Of a stretch of DNA of 43,708 bases, positions 16,414 to 23,791 are shown one piece after another. The DNA comes from Chryseobacterium sp. Its GTDB lineage: Bacteria > Bacteroidota > Bacteroidia > Flavobacteriales > Weeksellaceae. The DNA lies in assembly GCA_003248755.1 (NCBI GenBank), contig QFQW01000028.1, forward strand, positions 1 through 43,708, written 5' to 3'. Within the stretch, counting starts at the first letter, position 1, and the number at the start of each line of letters is the position of its first letter. Below the pieces are notes generated by a model that did not search any database, was not told where the DNA came from, and saw nothing but the letters and a program-made list of their open reading frames with translations. A program made the translations under genes and the position numbers.

Positions 16414-17712
16414 CTATTTATTTTCAAAAAAATTAATGACCAATGAATTGAATAAGTCAGGTTTTTCTTCGGGCACATAATGGCTTGAATGAGGAATAAT
16501 TGCTAATTGTCCCTTAGGAATAGATTCAGCAATTTTAACTGTATGTTCAGTTTTTATTTCATCTTTGTCGCCTGCTATTATAAGAGATTGACATTGTATA
16601 TTTTTTAAATCTTCATATTTAAGATTAGGATACTTTAAATCTAAATTATAAAGATCTATAAGTCTATCATTTTTATAATCTTTATTATTCTTAATTAAAT
16701 CTGTTAATTCCGCCCTCATATCTTTCAAATAATCATCTTTTATTCCTTCAGGAAAAATATTTGCACCGGAACACGCGATTTTATCTATCATATCTGGATA
16801 TTTCAAAGCCATTAAAATAGCCAGAATACCACCATCACTCCAACCAAGTATTTTTGTTTTTTTTATATTTAATTTGTCTAAAAATTGTTTTAAATCTTCA
16901 ACTTGAACATCAAAAGTTAGTTCAACATTTTTATCATAAGTTGATTTCCCTCTTTCTCTACAATCAACAATTATAACTTTATATTTTTTAGAAAAATCTT
17001 CAACCTGATTCATAAAAGCACTTATTGATTGTCCATTTCCATGTAACATCAAAACAGGTTCTCCTTCTCCATAAGTTTCATAATAAAGTTTTATTCCGTT
17101 ACAGTCAACAAATTTTCCGTGAGCCATACTTCCAATAATATTACGACCTTTAATCAATAAGGATTTTTTTCCTTCAAATGGATTTTTTTCAGAAGTTTCA
17201 ATTGTAAAATTTCTAGAATGAGTATTTTTTCCGGCAACAACACCCTCATCCCAGTTTCTTTCGATTTTCAAACTTTCTTCAAAACCTGAATTCTTTAAAG
17301 GAAGAGCTAGCCATTTTTTCGATTTTCCATCATTAATTTCTAATTTAAAATCATCAAAATAAAAATCACCATTATCACTAGCAAATGCTCCAACGTTTAA
17401 TATTTGCGCATTTTCATCTATTCTTCCATTTATTTCATAGGTTTTCCATTCATTAGTCACCTTTGTTGTATAGTACATATTTTCGAAAAAGCCTTGTTGA
17501 TGATCGCTCCGATCAATTCTACACCAAATTCCGCAATTATTTCCATTGTCATTTTCTTTTTTCACTTTCGCGGACAGACGGAAATTCCATTTTTCTTTAC
17601 CTTTTACATCTATTGCCTGTACATAAGATGTCCAGTTTTTAACAATCACTTTATTTTGAGAATTGCTAAAAAAAAATATTAAAAAACAAAAAATTGAAAT
17701 AATTTTTTTCAT
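16414..17712 (-). CDS. Secreted alpha/beta hydrolase inserted in the paa operon
   Basis: From ATG 17712 (MKKIISIFCFLIFFFSNSQ signal peptide) this is a 432-residue protein; the frame opens at 17742. Residues about 20-170 form a beta-sandwich, carbohydrate-binding-like domain. Residues about 195-432 form an alpha/beta hydrolase with the oxyanion motif LHGNG, nucleophile Ser292 (GWSDGG), an acidic residue near 382 (AGDKDE) and His411 (HSSHY). It is exported, so it cannot act on CoA esters in the cytoplasm. It could be an esterase releasing an aromatic acid outside the membrane. It is visibly more AT-rich than paaB and paaC, which suggests recent insertion. Confidence 0.85.
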   Translation of the reverse strand: MKKIISIFCFLIFFFSNSQNKVIVKNWTSYVQAIDVKGKEKWNFRLSAKVKKENDNGNNCGIWCRIDRSDHQQGFFENMYYTTKVTNEWKTYEINGRIDENAQILNVGAFASDNGDFYFDDFKLEINDGKSKKWLALPLKNSGFEESLKIERNWDEGVVAGKNTHSRNFTIETSEKNPFEGKKSLLIKGRNIIGSMAHGKFVDCNGIKLYYETYGEGEPVLMLHGNGQSISAFMNQVEDFSKKYKVIIVDCRERGKSTYDKNVELTFDVQVEDLKQFLDKLNIKKTKILGWSDGGILAILMALKYPDMIDKIACSGANIFPEGIKDDYLKDMRAELTDLIKNNKDYKNDRLIDLYNLDLKYPNLKYEDLKNIQCQSLIIAGDKDEIKTEHTVKIAESIPKGQLAIIPHSSHYVPEEKPDLFNSLVINFFENK

Positions 17713-17809
17713 AAATAAGCGCATATTACAATTAAAAAGCAATAGATAAAATCATAATGTTTTATTTAGTTTCAGAAATCTGATTGGTTGAATCTCAATG
17801 TAAATATCA

Positions 17810-18097
17810 TTACATATTTTTCACCTCTTCCGGAACATGGTAAAACGTTGGATGACGATACACTTTATCTTCCGAAGGTTCGTAAAATGCCTCGGAATCA
17901 TCGGGATTGGTGGCATGGATGTGTTTTGACTCTACCACCCAAATGCTGACACCTTCCATCCTTCTCGTGTAAACATCGCGAGCATTCTGGATTGCCATTA
18001 CTGCATCTGCAGCGTGAAGACTACCGACGTGCTTATGATCGAGACCTTGTCTGCTTCTGATAAATACTTCCCAAAGTGGCCATTCTGTATTTTGCAT
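17810..18097 (-). CDS. paaB: PaaB: phenylacetyl-CoA 1,2-epoxidase small subunit
   Basis: This 95-residue protein contains WPLWEVFIRSRQGLDHKHVGS at the start, ALQ-like MAIQNARDVYTRR, and a SIWVVES segment, all hallmarks of PaaB. PaaB bridges PaaA-PaaC dimers and likely helps dock the reductase PaaE. It is full length. The gap to paaA (144 bases) is filled with two palindromes. Confidence 0.96.
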   Translation of the reverse strand: MQNTEWPLWEVFIRSRQGLDHKHVGSLHAADAVMAIQNARDVYTRRMEGVSIWVVESKHIHATNPDDSEAFYEPSEDKVYRHPTFYHVPEEVKNM

Positions 18098-18116
18098 AAT
18101 ATTTCAGATTAGAGAC

Positions 18117-18150
18117 AAAAAGATTAGAGATAATAGACCTTAATCTTTTT
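18117..18150. repeat. Hairpin between paaA and paaB
   Basis: Perfect ten-base arms (AAAAAGATTA at 18117-18126 and TAATCTTTTT at 18141-18150) enclose 14 bases. Being T-rich on both edges it could attenuate transcription past paaA or paaB. Confidence 0.5.
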
Positions 18151-18168
18151 GTATATTATTAATTATCT

Positions 18169-18234
18169 CTCGCAGATTACACAAATTTTGCTGATTTAAA
18201 ATAAATAATCTGTCAAATTTGCAAAATCAGCGAG
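18169..18234. repeat. Imperfect palindrome with CTCGCAGATT arms
   Basis: Arms at 18169-18196 and 18207-18234 share CTCGCnGATT and a GCAAATT core in opposite orientation. This looks like a dispersed palindromic repeat. Confidence 0.55.
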
Positions 18235-18241
18235 AAATAAT

Positions 18242-19201
18242 TTATACTGTTTTTCTGTTTCGTTCTTCTCTTAATTTTCTTTTCTCGTGATAAGCGGTTG
18301 CAGCTTCTCTTACCCAAGCCCCGTCATCGAAGGCTTTTTTGCGGGTTTCTATTCTTTCTTTGTTGCAAAGTCCGTTGCCTTTGACCACTTTCCAGAACTC
18401 ATCCCAATCGATTTCGCCGAATTCGTAATGTCCGGTTTCTTCATTGAATTTCAAATCCGGGTCGGGAATGGTCAGTCCCAGATATTCTGCCTGCGGAACG
18501 GAAACATCTACGAAACGCTGTCTCAACTCGTCATTAGTAAAACGTTTGATTCTCCATTTCATTGATAATTCTGTGTTTCCAGAGTCTGCATCTTTTGGTC
18601 CGAACATCATCAAAGTCGGCCACCACCAACGGTTGAATGCGTCCTGAGCCATTGCTTTCTGCTCCGGCGAACCTTGAGCTAACTTCATCATCAGCTCGTA
18701 ACCTTGTCTCTGGTGGAAACTTTCTTCTTTACAAATCCTAACCATCGCTCTGGCGTAAGGTCCGTAAGACGCTCGGCAAAGCGGAACCTGATTCAGAATT
18801 GCAGCGCCATCTACCAGCCAGCCGATAGCTCCCATATCTGCCCAAGTCAAAGTCGGATAATTGAAAATACTGGAATATTTGGCTTTTCCGGAATGCAAAT
18901 CGTTAATCGTTTCATCTCTTGTAACGCCTAAAGTTTCTGCGGCGCAATAGAGATACAGTCCGTGTCCGGCTTCGTCCTGTACTTTTGCTAACAAAATTTT
19001 CTTGCGGTTCAAAGTCGGAGCACGTGTAATCCAATTCGCTTCCGGCAGCATCCCGACAATCTCGGAATGGGCGTGCTGAGAAATCTGACGGACCAAAGTT
19101 TTTCTGTACGCGTCCGGCATCCAGTCTTTGGGTTCGATACGGATTTCGCTGTCTATTTTATTCTGAAAATGTTCTTCTAAATTGATTTCTGTTGTTTCCA
19201 T
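18242..19201 (-). CDS. paaA: PaaA: phenylacetyl-CoA 1,2-epoxidase catalytic subunit
   Basis: This 319-residue diiron ferritin-like protein inserts one oxygen atom into the ring of phenylacetyl-CoA. Likely iron ligands are visible: Glu47 (HSEIVG), Glu77 and His80 (VQDEAGH), and Glu160 and His163 (KEESFH), with Asp131 in GWLVDGAAI. The order and spacing match E. coli PaaA. It is the first of the A-B-(hydrolase)-C-D string. The long leader (369 bases) contains only repeats. Confidence 0.97.
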   Translation of the reverse strand: METTEINLEEHFQNKIDSEIRIEPKDWMPDAYRKTLVRQISQHAHSEIVGMLPEANWITRAPTLNRKKILLAKVQDEAGHGLYLYCAAETLGVTRDETINDLHSGKAKYSSIFNYPTLTWADMGAIGWLVDGAAILNQVPLCRASYGPYARAMVRICKEESFHQRQGYELMMKLAQGSPEQKAMAQDAFNRWWWPTLMMFGPKDADSGNTELSMKWRIKRFTNDELRQRFVDVSVPQAEYLGLTIPDPDLKFNEETGHYEFGEIDWDEFWKVVKGNGLCNKERIETRKKAFDDGAWVREAATAYHEKRKLREERNRKTV

Positions 19202-19228
19202 AATGTCTTGGTTTAATGGAATTTATTT

Positions 19229-19300
19229 AAACGCAAAGTGCGCAAAGATTTTTTTAATCTATTATTATGTTTTTAAGTTCGCAAAGGCGTAAAACTTAGC
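19229..19300 (+). repeat. GCAAAG-type intergenic repeat, copy B
   Basis: Same order of parts as copy A: AACGCAAAGTGCGCAAAG, T-run, AT-rich core, then GTTCGCAAAGGCGTAAAACT. It sits 27 bases upstream of the paaA start, antisense to the operon. Confidence 0.85.
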
Positions 19301-19314
19301 AACGACTTTCTTTT

Positions 19315-19359
19315 GTCATTCCGCAGTAATCTAAACCGTTGAGATTCCTACGGAATGAC
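19315..19359. repeat. GTCATTCCG palindrome
   Basis: Perfect nine-base arms at 19315-19323 and 19351-19359 enclose 27 bases. Confidence 0.6.
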
Positions 19360-19400
19360 AACCTTTGTGGTTATAGACTTACTTATTTTACACCGAATCT

Positions 19401-19481
19401 GCAGCCCGACTTGAGCGGAAATCCTTTTTATTTTTTGCAAAAAAATAAAAAGATTGGGAGCGGAAGGCGGATTAAGCTGCC
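19401..19481 (+). repeat. GCCCGACTTGAG-type repeat, copy 1
   Basis: It starts GCAGCCCGACTTGAGCGGAA, has a T-rich/A-rich inner hairpin (19425-19452) and ends AAGGCGGATTAAGCTGCC. The reverse complement of 30688-30779 aligns along its whole length. Confidence 0.75.
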
Positions 19482-19492
19482 ATAATATTATT

Positions 19493-19515
19493 CTATTTAA
19501 TATCAAAATTCACAA
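19493..19515 (-). pseudogene. Duplicated 3' tail of paaE
   Basis: On the minus strand this reads GTG AAT TTT GAT ATT AAA TAG, encoding VNFDIK-stop, the same six residues and stop that end paaE at 19571-19591. Sixteen bases (19500-19515 and 19578-19593) are identical. The duplicate lies 78 bases downstream of the real end, with a palindrome in between. Confidence 0.7.
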
Positions 19516-19519
19516 TTGC

Positions 19520-19536
19520 ATAGGGTTGCACCCTAT
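19520..19536. repeat. ATAGGGT-TGC-ACCCTAT palindrome
   Basis: Perfect seven-base arms with a three-base loop lie between the two copies of the paaE tail. It is either a small mobile palindromic element or a regulatory hairpin. Confidence 0.65.
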
Positions 19537-19570
19537 ACTGGTTTAAATCGCCATTTTGTGGCTTGTTGGT

Positions 19571-20662
19571 TTACTTTATATCAAAATTCACAACCACTTC
19601 CTCTGAACGTGGATGTGCTTGACAAGACAAAATAAACCCTGCTGCAATCTCGTCCGGTTCGAGAGAATAATTGATGTCCATTTCTATTTCGCCTTTCTCT
19701 AATTTGCATTTGCACGTCGCACAAACACCGCCTTTGCAAGCGTAAGGCAAATCGGCGCCGTTTTGTAAAGCTGCATCCAAAATCGTTGGACCGTGATAAG
19801 CCAAATCTAACTTCAAAGCCGTTGCATCCAATTTCACAGTGACTTTACTAAAATCATCATTGGATTTATTAACTGCCAGCTCGTGTTCTTTTTTCTTTTC
19901 GGCAGAAGCCGCACTGAAGAATAATTCGAAATGAATTTTCTTAGCTTCAACACCGGATTGGATTAAAGTATCTCTCACACTCAGAATCATTTCTTCCGGT
20001 CCGCAAAGGAAAACCTCATCGATTTTTTCGGCCGGAATTATATTCCTGAGGAATGATTCCGCTTTCTCAGAATTGATTCTTCCGCTGAACAAGTCAGCAT
20101 CTGCCACTTCTCGGCTGAGAATGTGATAAATGCTCAATCGTTCCATAAAACGGTTTTTCAAAGCTTCTATTTCTTCTTTGAAAATAATTGTTCCTTTATT
20201 CTTGTTTCCGTAAATCAAAATGAATTGGCTTTGAGGCTCGTTTTTCAAAACGGATTTGATAATCGAAATAATAGGTGTTATTCCACTTCCTGCAGCAAAG
20301 GCTACATAAGTTTTTTTATTTTCAGGGTTGAGTTCCGTGTAGAATTTCCCCATTGGCGGCATCACTTCCAAAACATCGCCTTCTTTCAGGTTGTCATTCA
20401 TAAAAGAAGAGAACAAACCTTCTGGAACTTTTTTCACAGCCACTTTCAATTCGTTTTCGTGCGGACTTGCACAAATCGAATAGGAACGACGCAATTCCTC
20501 GTTGCCGTTGATTTGCCGGAAAGTCAAATATTGTCCTTGTGTGAATTTGAATTGTTCCGATAATTCCGCTGGAACATCAAAGCTCACAGAAACACAATCG
20601 GATGTTTCTTTTTTGACTTTTTTAACTTTTAAAGGGTGAAAAACTACTGACATTTTATTCAT
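19571..20662 (-). CDS. paaE: PaaE: phenylacetyl-CoA epoxidase reductase
   Basis: This 363-residue reductase feeds electrons from NADPH to the PaaA diiron centre. The FAD domain has RRSYS (58-62), the nicotinamide domain has GSGITP (125-130) and CGPEEM (220-225). A C-terminal plant-type 2Fe-2S ferredoxin domain has Cys309, Cys314, Cys317 and Cys347. All cofactor residues are present. ATG 20662 is used; ATG 20653 (MSVVFHPL) is equally plausible. It is upstream of paaA rather than at the end of the string as in E. coli, and its 3' end is duplicated downstream. Confidence 0.96.
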   Translation of the reverse strand: MNKMSVVFHPLKVKKVKKETSDCVSVSFDVPAELSEQFKFTQGQYLTFRQINGNEELRRSYSICASPHENELKVAVKKVPEGLFSSFMNDNLKEGDVLEVMPPMGKFYTELNPENKKTYVAFAAGSGITPIISIIKSVLKNEPQSQFILIYGNKNKGTIIFKEEIEALKNRFMERLSIYHILSREVADADLFSGRINSEKAESFLRNIIPAEKIDEVFLCGPEEMILSVRDTLIQSGVEAKKIHFELFFSAASAEKKKEHELAVNKSNDDFSKVTVKLDATALKLDLAYHGPTILDAALQNGADLPYACKGGVCATCKCKLEKGEIEMDINYSLEPDEIAAGFILSCQAHPRSEEVVVNFDIK

Positions 20663-20668
20663 TTTTTG

Positions 20669-20743
20669 AACACAAAGTGCACAAAGATTTTTTTGATATT
20701 ATTGAAAATATTTTAGGTTCACAAAGGCGTAAAACTTATCAAA
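20669..20743 (+). repeat. GCAAAG-type intergenic repeat, copy C (variant)
   Basis: Variant with ACACAAAGTGCACAAAG and GTTCACAAAGGCGTAAAACT in place of the CGC forms. It starts six bases upstream of the paaE start codon. Confidence 0.8.
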
Positions 20744-20758
20744 GATTCAACCTATATT

Positions 20759-21355
20759 CTAATTATTTAAGCCGTTCATTAATAAAGTTTTCAAATCTTC
20801 TTCCAATTCCTGAGGTGTGATTTCTCGGCTTGGTTTGTACCATAATTCTATCCACCGGATTGAAGATAACATTGTAAAAAGTGCCACAGAAACATTCATT
20901 GTTTTGAATTCGCCGTTTTCCATTCCTTGTTCTATGATATTCGCAAAGCTCTTTTCATAGGATTTTCTGATTTGCTTGTATTGATTTTTCTTCTCTTCGG
21001 AAAGATATTTCCAGTCGTTATTCGCTACAGAAACTGACGCCGAGTCTTCAATAATCAACTGAACGTGAAGCCCTATAATCGCTCTCAGCTTATCCTGAAA
21101 ACTTTGATTGGTATTTTCTATTTCCTGTAATTGGGAAATATATTGATTGGCAATTTTGAAACAAATCAATTCCAGAATTTCGTCTTTGGATTTGATATGA
21201 TTGTACATACTTGCCGCTTCCATTCCCACTTTTTCAGCCAGGTCGCGCATACTAGTTCCGCCGAAACCTTTCTCTTTGAAAAGCTTGGCGGCTTCGGATA
21301 AAATCAATTCTTTTTTATTGATTTTTATTTTGTTTGGAATTGTTTGTGTTTCCAT
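20759..21355 (-). CDS. TetR/AcrR-family transcriptional regulator (PaaR-like)
   Basis: From ATG 21355 (METQTIPNKIKINKKELIL) this is a 198-residue protein; the frame opens at 21415 inside a repeat. The N-terminal helix-turn-helix has ILSEAAKLFKEKGFGGTSMR and GMEAASMYNHIKSKDEIL, typical of TetR repressors. The C-terminal ligand domain includes FQDKLRAIIGLHVQLI. Its place between E1 and paaE suggests it controls the paa cluster and senses a CoA intermediate. The 18-base palindrome at 23719-23736 is the likely operator. Ligand and target are inferred. Confidence 0.9.
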   Translation of the reverse strand: METQTIPNKIKINKKELILSEAAKLFKEKGFGGTSMRDLAEKVGMEAASMYNHIKSKDEILELICFKIANQYISQLQEIENTNQSFQDKLRAIIGLHVQLIIEDSASVSVANNDWKYLSEEKKNQYKQIRKSYEKSFANIIEQGMENGEFKTMNVSVALFTMLSSIRWIELWYKPSREITPQELEEDLKTLLMNGLNN

Positions 21356-21359
21356 ATTT

Positions 21360-21440
21360 TTAACGCAAAGTGCGCAAATATTTTTTTTAACTACTAACTG
21401 TTTATAAGTTCGCAAAGGCGCTTACGCTCAGCTAAGATTT
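21360..21440 (+). repeat. GCAAAG-type intergenic repeat, copy D
   Basis: AACGCAAAGTGCGCAAATAT, T-run, AT core, then AAGTTCGCAAAGGCGCTTAC. It begins five bases upstream of the tetR start codon. The end diverges from copies A-C after GGCG. Confidence 0.8.
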
Positions 21441-21461
21441 ACTATAGTTTGGCTTCGATAG

Positions 21462-21549
21462 TTCGACAAAGCTCACTAAAGCCTAAGCTCAGCGTAACAT
21501 CTCTAATACCAACCGTTTTTTAGGAACGTGTCAGTCTGAGCCTGTCGAA
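21462..21549. repeat. TTCGACA...TGTCGAA repeat element
   Basis: Outer arms TTCGACA (21462-21468) and TGTCGAA (21543-21549) pair. Inside lies GCTCAGCGTAACATCTCTAA (21487-21506), shared with 15509-15528. It fills most of the gap between E1 and tetR. Confidence 0.6.
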
Positions 21550-21555
21550 GACTCA

Positions 21556-23637
21556 TTAATATCTCAACAATTGTTCTATTTCTTTAATTAATTTTTCTGT
21601 GTTTGGCAGCATTTCTTTCTCCAATTCGGAATTGATAGGAATTGCGGGTAAATCTTTTGCGCCAACCACTTTTACCGGAGCATCCAGATGTCTGAAACAG
21701 TTTTCACTAATTCTCGCAGCTAAACTTTGTGCAAAGCTATTGTTTAAAGGTTCTTCTGTCAAAACAATACAACGGTTATGTTTTTTCACACTTTCGAAAA
21801 CCCGGTTTTCATCCAAAGGTGCGAGTGTCCTTAAATCGATGATTTCGATTTGATTATCAAATTGTTTCGCAGCATTCGAAGCCCAATAAACGCCCATTCC
21901 GTAAGTAATAATTGTTAACGTCGGTTTGTCCTGACGATTGTCACATAATAAAACTTCTCTTGCTTTTCCAAACGGAATGATGTAATCTTCGTCCGGTTCA
22001 ATGGTTTTCGCTGCTTCGGTTCCTTCGATTTTTGACCAGTAAAGTCCTTTATGCTCCAGCATCACAACCGGATTTGGGTCATAGAAAGCAGCTTTCATCA
22101 ACCCTTTCAAATCTGCTCCTGTCGAAGGATAAGCGATTTTGATTCCTTTAATATTACCCAAAATACTTTCCACCGAGCTCGAATGATAAGGTCCGCCGCT
22201 CCCGTAAGCGCCAGTCGGAACACGCAGAATCATAGAAACCGGCCATTTTCCATTAGACAAATAATAGCTTCTGGAAACTTCGGTAAATAACTGATTCAAA
22301 CCTGGCCAAATGTAATCTGCGAATTGAACTTCAACAATCGGTTTCAGTCCAACTGCGCTCATTCCAACCGTTGAACCCACGATAAACGCTTCCTGAATCG
22401 GTGTGTTGAAAACTCTTTTCTCTCCGAATTGTGCTGCCAATGTAATCGCTTCACGGAAAACACCGCCTAATCTTAATCCAACATCCTGACCATATAATAA
22501 GGCTTCCGGATGTTTTTGCATCAATTCTCTAATTGCAAATAACGCACAATCTACCATAACGGTTGGAATTTTTCCGCTTGGAGAACGTTCTCCTTTTTCT
22601 TCCGTAACAGGTGTTGGTGCAAAATCGTGTTTGTAAGCATCTTCCGGTTTTGGATCTTCCGCTAAAATGGCGTTTTCAAAATCGGTTCTTACCAAGTTCT
22701 GAACTTCTTTTTCAATCGATTCAATTTCAGAATCTTCTATTTTGAACTCTGAAAGTTTATTTCTAAGTTTAATTAATGGGTCATTCTTCGCACATTCTTC
22801 CAAATCATCGCGATACCATTCTTTTCTTACACCAGAAGTATGATGATTGAGTAATGGAACTTTGGCGTGAATCAGCATTGGACGTCTTTCTTCACGAATG
22901 ATTCTGATGCATTCTTTTACCGTTTCATAAGACTTTATAAAATCGGTTCCGTCGATGGTTCTGGTTTCGATGCCGTTGAAACCTTGCATATATTGTGTAA
23001 TATCCTGCGCACGGATTTCTTTGGCGTTGGCAGAAATGTCCCATTCGTTATCCTGAACGAGATAAAGAATTGGCAATTGTTTAAGCGCTGCCATTTGGAA
23101 AGCTTCTGAAACTTCGCCTTCTGTACAACTAGCATCGCCGAGTGAACAAACCGCGATTGGTTTTTGTTCTAGATTTTCATCAATTCCGATTTCTTCTTTG
23201 TACTTCATTCCCATTGCAATTCCGGTTGTTGGAATCGCCTGCATTCCTGTTCCGGAACTTTGATGAATCATTTTTGGGAAATCGTCTCTTCGTAAACTTG
23301 GATGGGAATAATACGTTCTTCCACCAGAAAATGGGTCTTCTTTTTTTGCTAGCAACTGAAGCATCAATTCATAAGGTGTAAGTCCAACGCCCAACAAAAT
23401 CGAATCGTCTCTATAATAAGGACTCACAAAATCTTGTGGAAGTAATTGCATCCCTAAAGCCAACTGAATTGCTTCGTGCCCACGGGAAGTAGCGTGAACA
23501 TATTTTGAAGTAATCTTTTTTTCCTGCTCAAACAAATCGGTCATTGTTTTTGCCGTAAACATCAGTCGATAAGCCGATTTCAACAAATCAGTCAAGCTGG
23601 TTTCTTTGTTTAAAAAATGTTTTTCAGTGATTTGCAT
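21556..23637 (-). CDS. Fused alpha-beta 2-oxoacid dehydrogenase E1
   Basis: From ATG 23637 (MQITEKHFLNKETSL) this is a 693-residue protein. A start at 23700 would lie between the promoter boxes and the likely start of transcription. The N-terminal half is an E1 alpha domain with the thiamine-diphosphate motif GDASCTEGE...QDN (about 167-197). The C-terminal half from about residue 365 is E1 beta (QDVGLRLGGVFR). Such fused E1 proteins act on branched-chain 2-oxoacids using a shared E2/E3. As head gene of a paa cluster without paaK it might decarboxylate phenylpyruvate to phenylacetyl-CoA; this is inference. Confidence 0.9.
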   Translation of the reverse strand: MQITEKHFLNKETSLTDLLKSAYRLMFTAKTMTDLFEQEKKITSKYVHATSRGHEAIQLALGMQLLPQDFVSPYYRDDSILLGVGLTPYELMLQLLAKKEDPFSGGRTYYSHPSLRRDDFPKMIHQSSGTGMQAIPTTGIAMGMKYKEEIGIDENLEQKPIAVCSLGDASCTEGEVSEAFQMAALKQLPILYLVQDNEWDISANAKEIRAQDITQYMQGFNGIETRTIDGTDFIKSYETVKECIRIIREERRPMLIHAKVPLLNHHTSGVRKEWYRDDLEECAKNDPLIKLRNKLSEFKIEDSEIESIEKEVQNLVRTDFENAILAEDPKPEDAYKHDFAPTPVTEEKGERSPSGKIPTVMVDCALFAIRELMQKHPEALLYGQDVGLRLGGVFREAITLAAQFGEKRVFNTPIQEAFIVGSTVGMSAVGLKPIVEVQFADYIWPGLNQLFTEVSRSYYLSNGKWPVSMILRVPTGAYGSGGPYHSSSVESILGNIKGIKIAYPSTGADLKGLMKAAFYDPNPVVMLEHKGLYWSKIEGTEAAKTIEPDEDYIIPFGKAREVLLCDNRQDKPTLTIITYGMGVYWASNAAKQFDNQIEIIDLRTLAPLDENRVFESVKKHNRCIVLTEEPLNNSFAQSLAARISENCFRHLDAPVKVVGAKDLPAIPINSELEKEMLPNTEKLIKEIEQLLRY

Positions 23638-23697
23638 ATTTAAACATTTGACATTCAATCCATTATTCTCAGTTTGGATAATTGAATGTGATTTATT

Positions 23698-23728
23698 CAA
23701 AAATACACTTTTTTATTAAACTAACAAA
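23698..23728 (-). promoter_or_regulatory. Promoter of the E1-paa operon
   Basis: On the minus strand TTTG (23725-23728) is followed by exactly 19 bases and TATTTTTG (23698-23705), a full match to the Bacteroidota consensus. The -33 box lies inside the palindrome at 23719-23736. Confidence 0.8.
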
Positions 23729-23736
23729 TGTTAGTT
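23719..23736. promoter_or_regulatory. Candidate TetR operator, AACTAAC-AAAT-GTTAGTT
   Basis: A perfect seven-base inverted repeat with a four-base spacer covers the -33 box of the E1 promoter. A second overlapping inverted repeat (AAACTAAC 23718-23725 with GTTAGTTT 23734-23741) uses the same left arm. Size and position suit repression by the TetR protein encoded next in the operon. It also lies just upstream of the divergent gene at 23792. Confidence 0.7.
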
Positions 23737-23738
23737 AG

Positions 23739-23769
23739 TTTTAGACTATCATAAATTTGGTTAAATTTG
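23739..23769 (+). promoter_or_regulatory. Candidate promoter of the LRR gene
   Basis: TTTT (23739-23742), 19 bases and TAAATTTG (23762-23769) fit the consensus with one mismatch. A second TAAATTTG lies at 23752-23759. The promoter would be adjacent to the operator. Confidence 0.4.
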
Positions 23770-23791
23770 CGCCAGTAAAAATAATAGCCTT

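Larger units (their letters stand above)
19202..19570. other. Repeat-filled gap between paaE and paaA
   Basis: This 369-base gap holds no gene. From left to right I see GCAAAG-type repeat copy B (19229-19300), a GTCATTCCG/CGGAATGAC palindrome (19315-19359), a 90-base-type repeat (19401-19481), a duplicated paaE end (19493-19515) and an ATAGGGT/ACCCTAT palindrome (19520-19536). Confidence 0.7.

Noticed and set aside
20123..20563. 146-residue plus-strand reading frame within paaE
   Set aside because: It is antisense to a complete, well-supported paaE and has His/Phe-rich noise composition.
23638..23700. Longer E1 start at 23700
   Set aside because: It would start within the -7 region of the predicted promoter and upstream of the likely transcription start.
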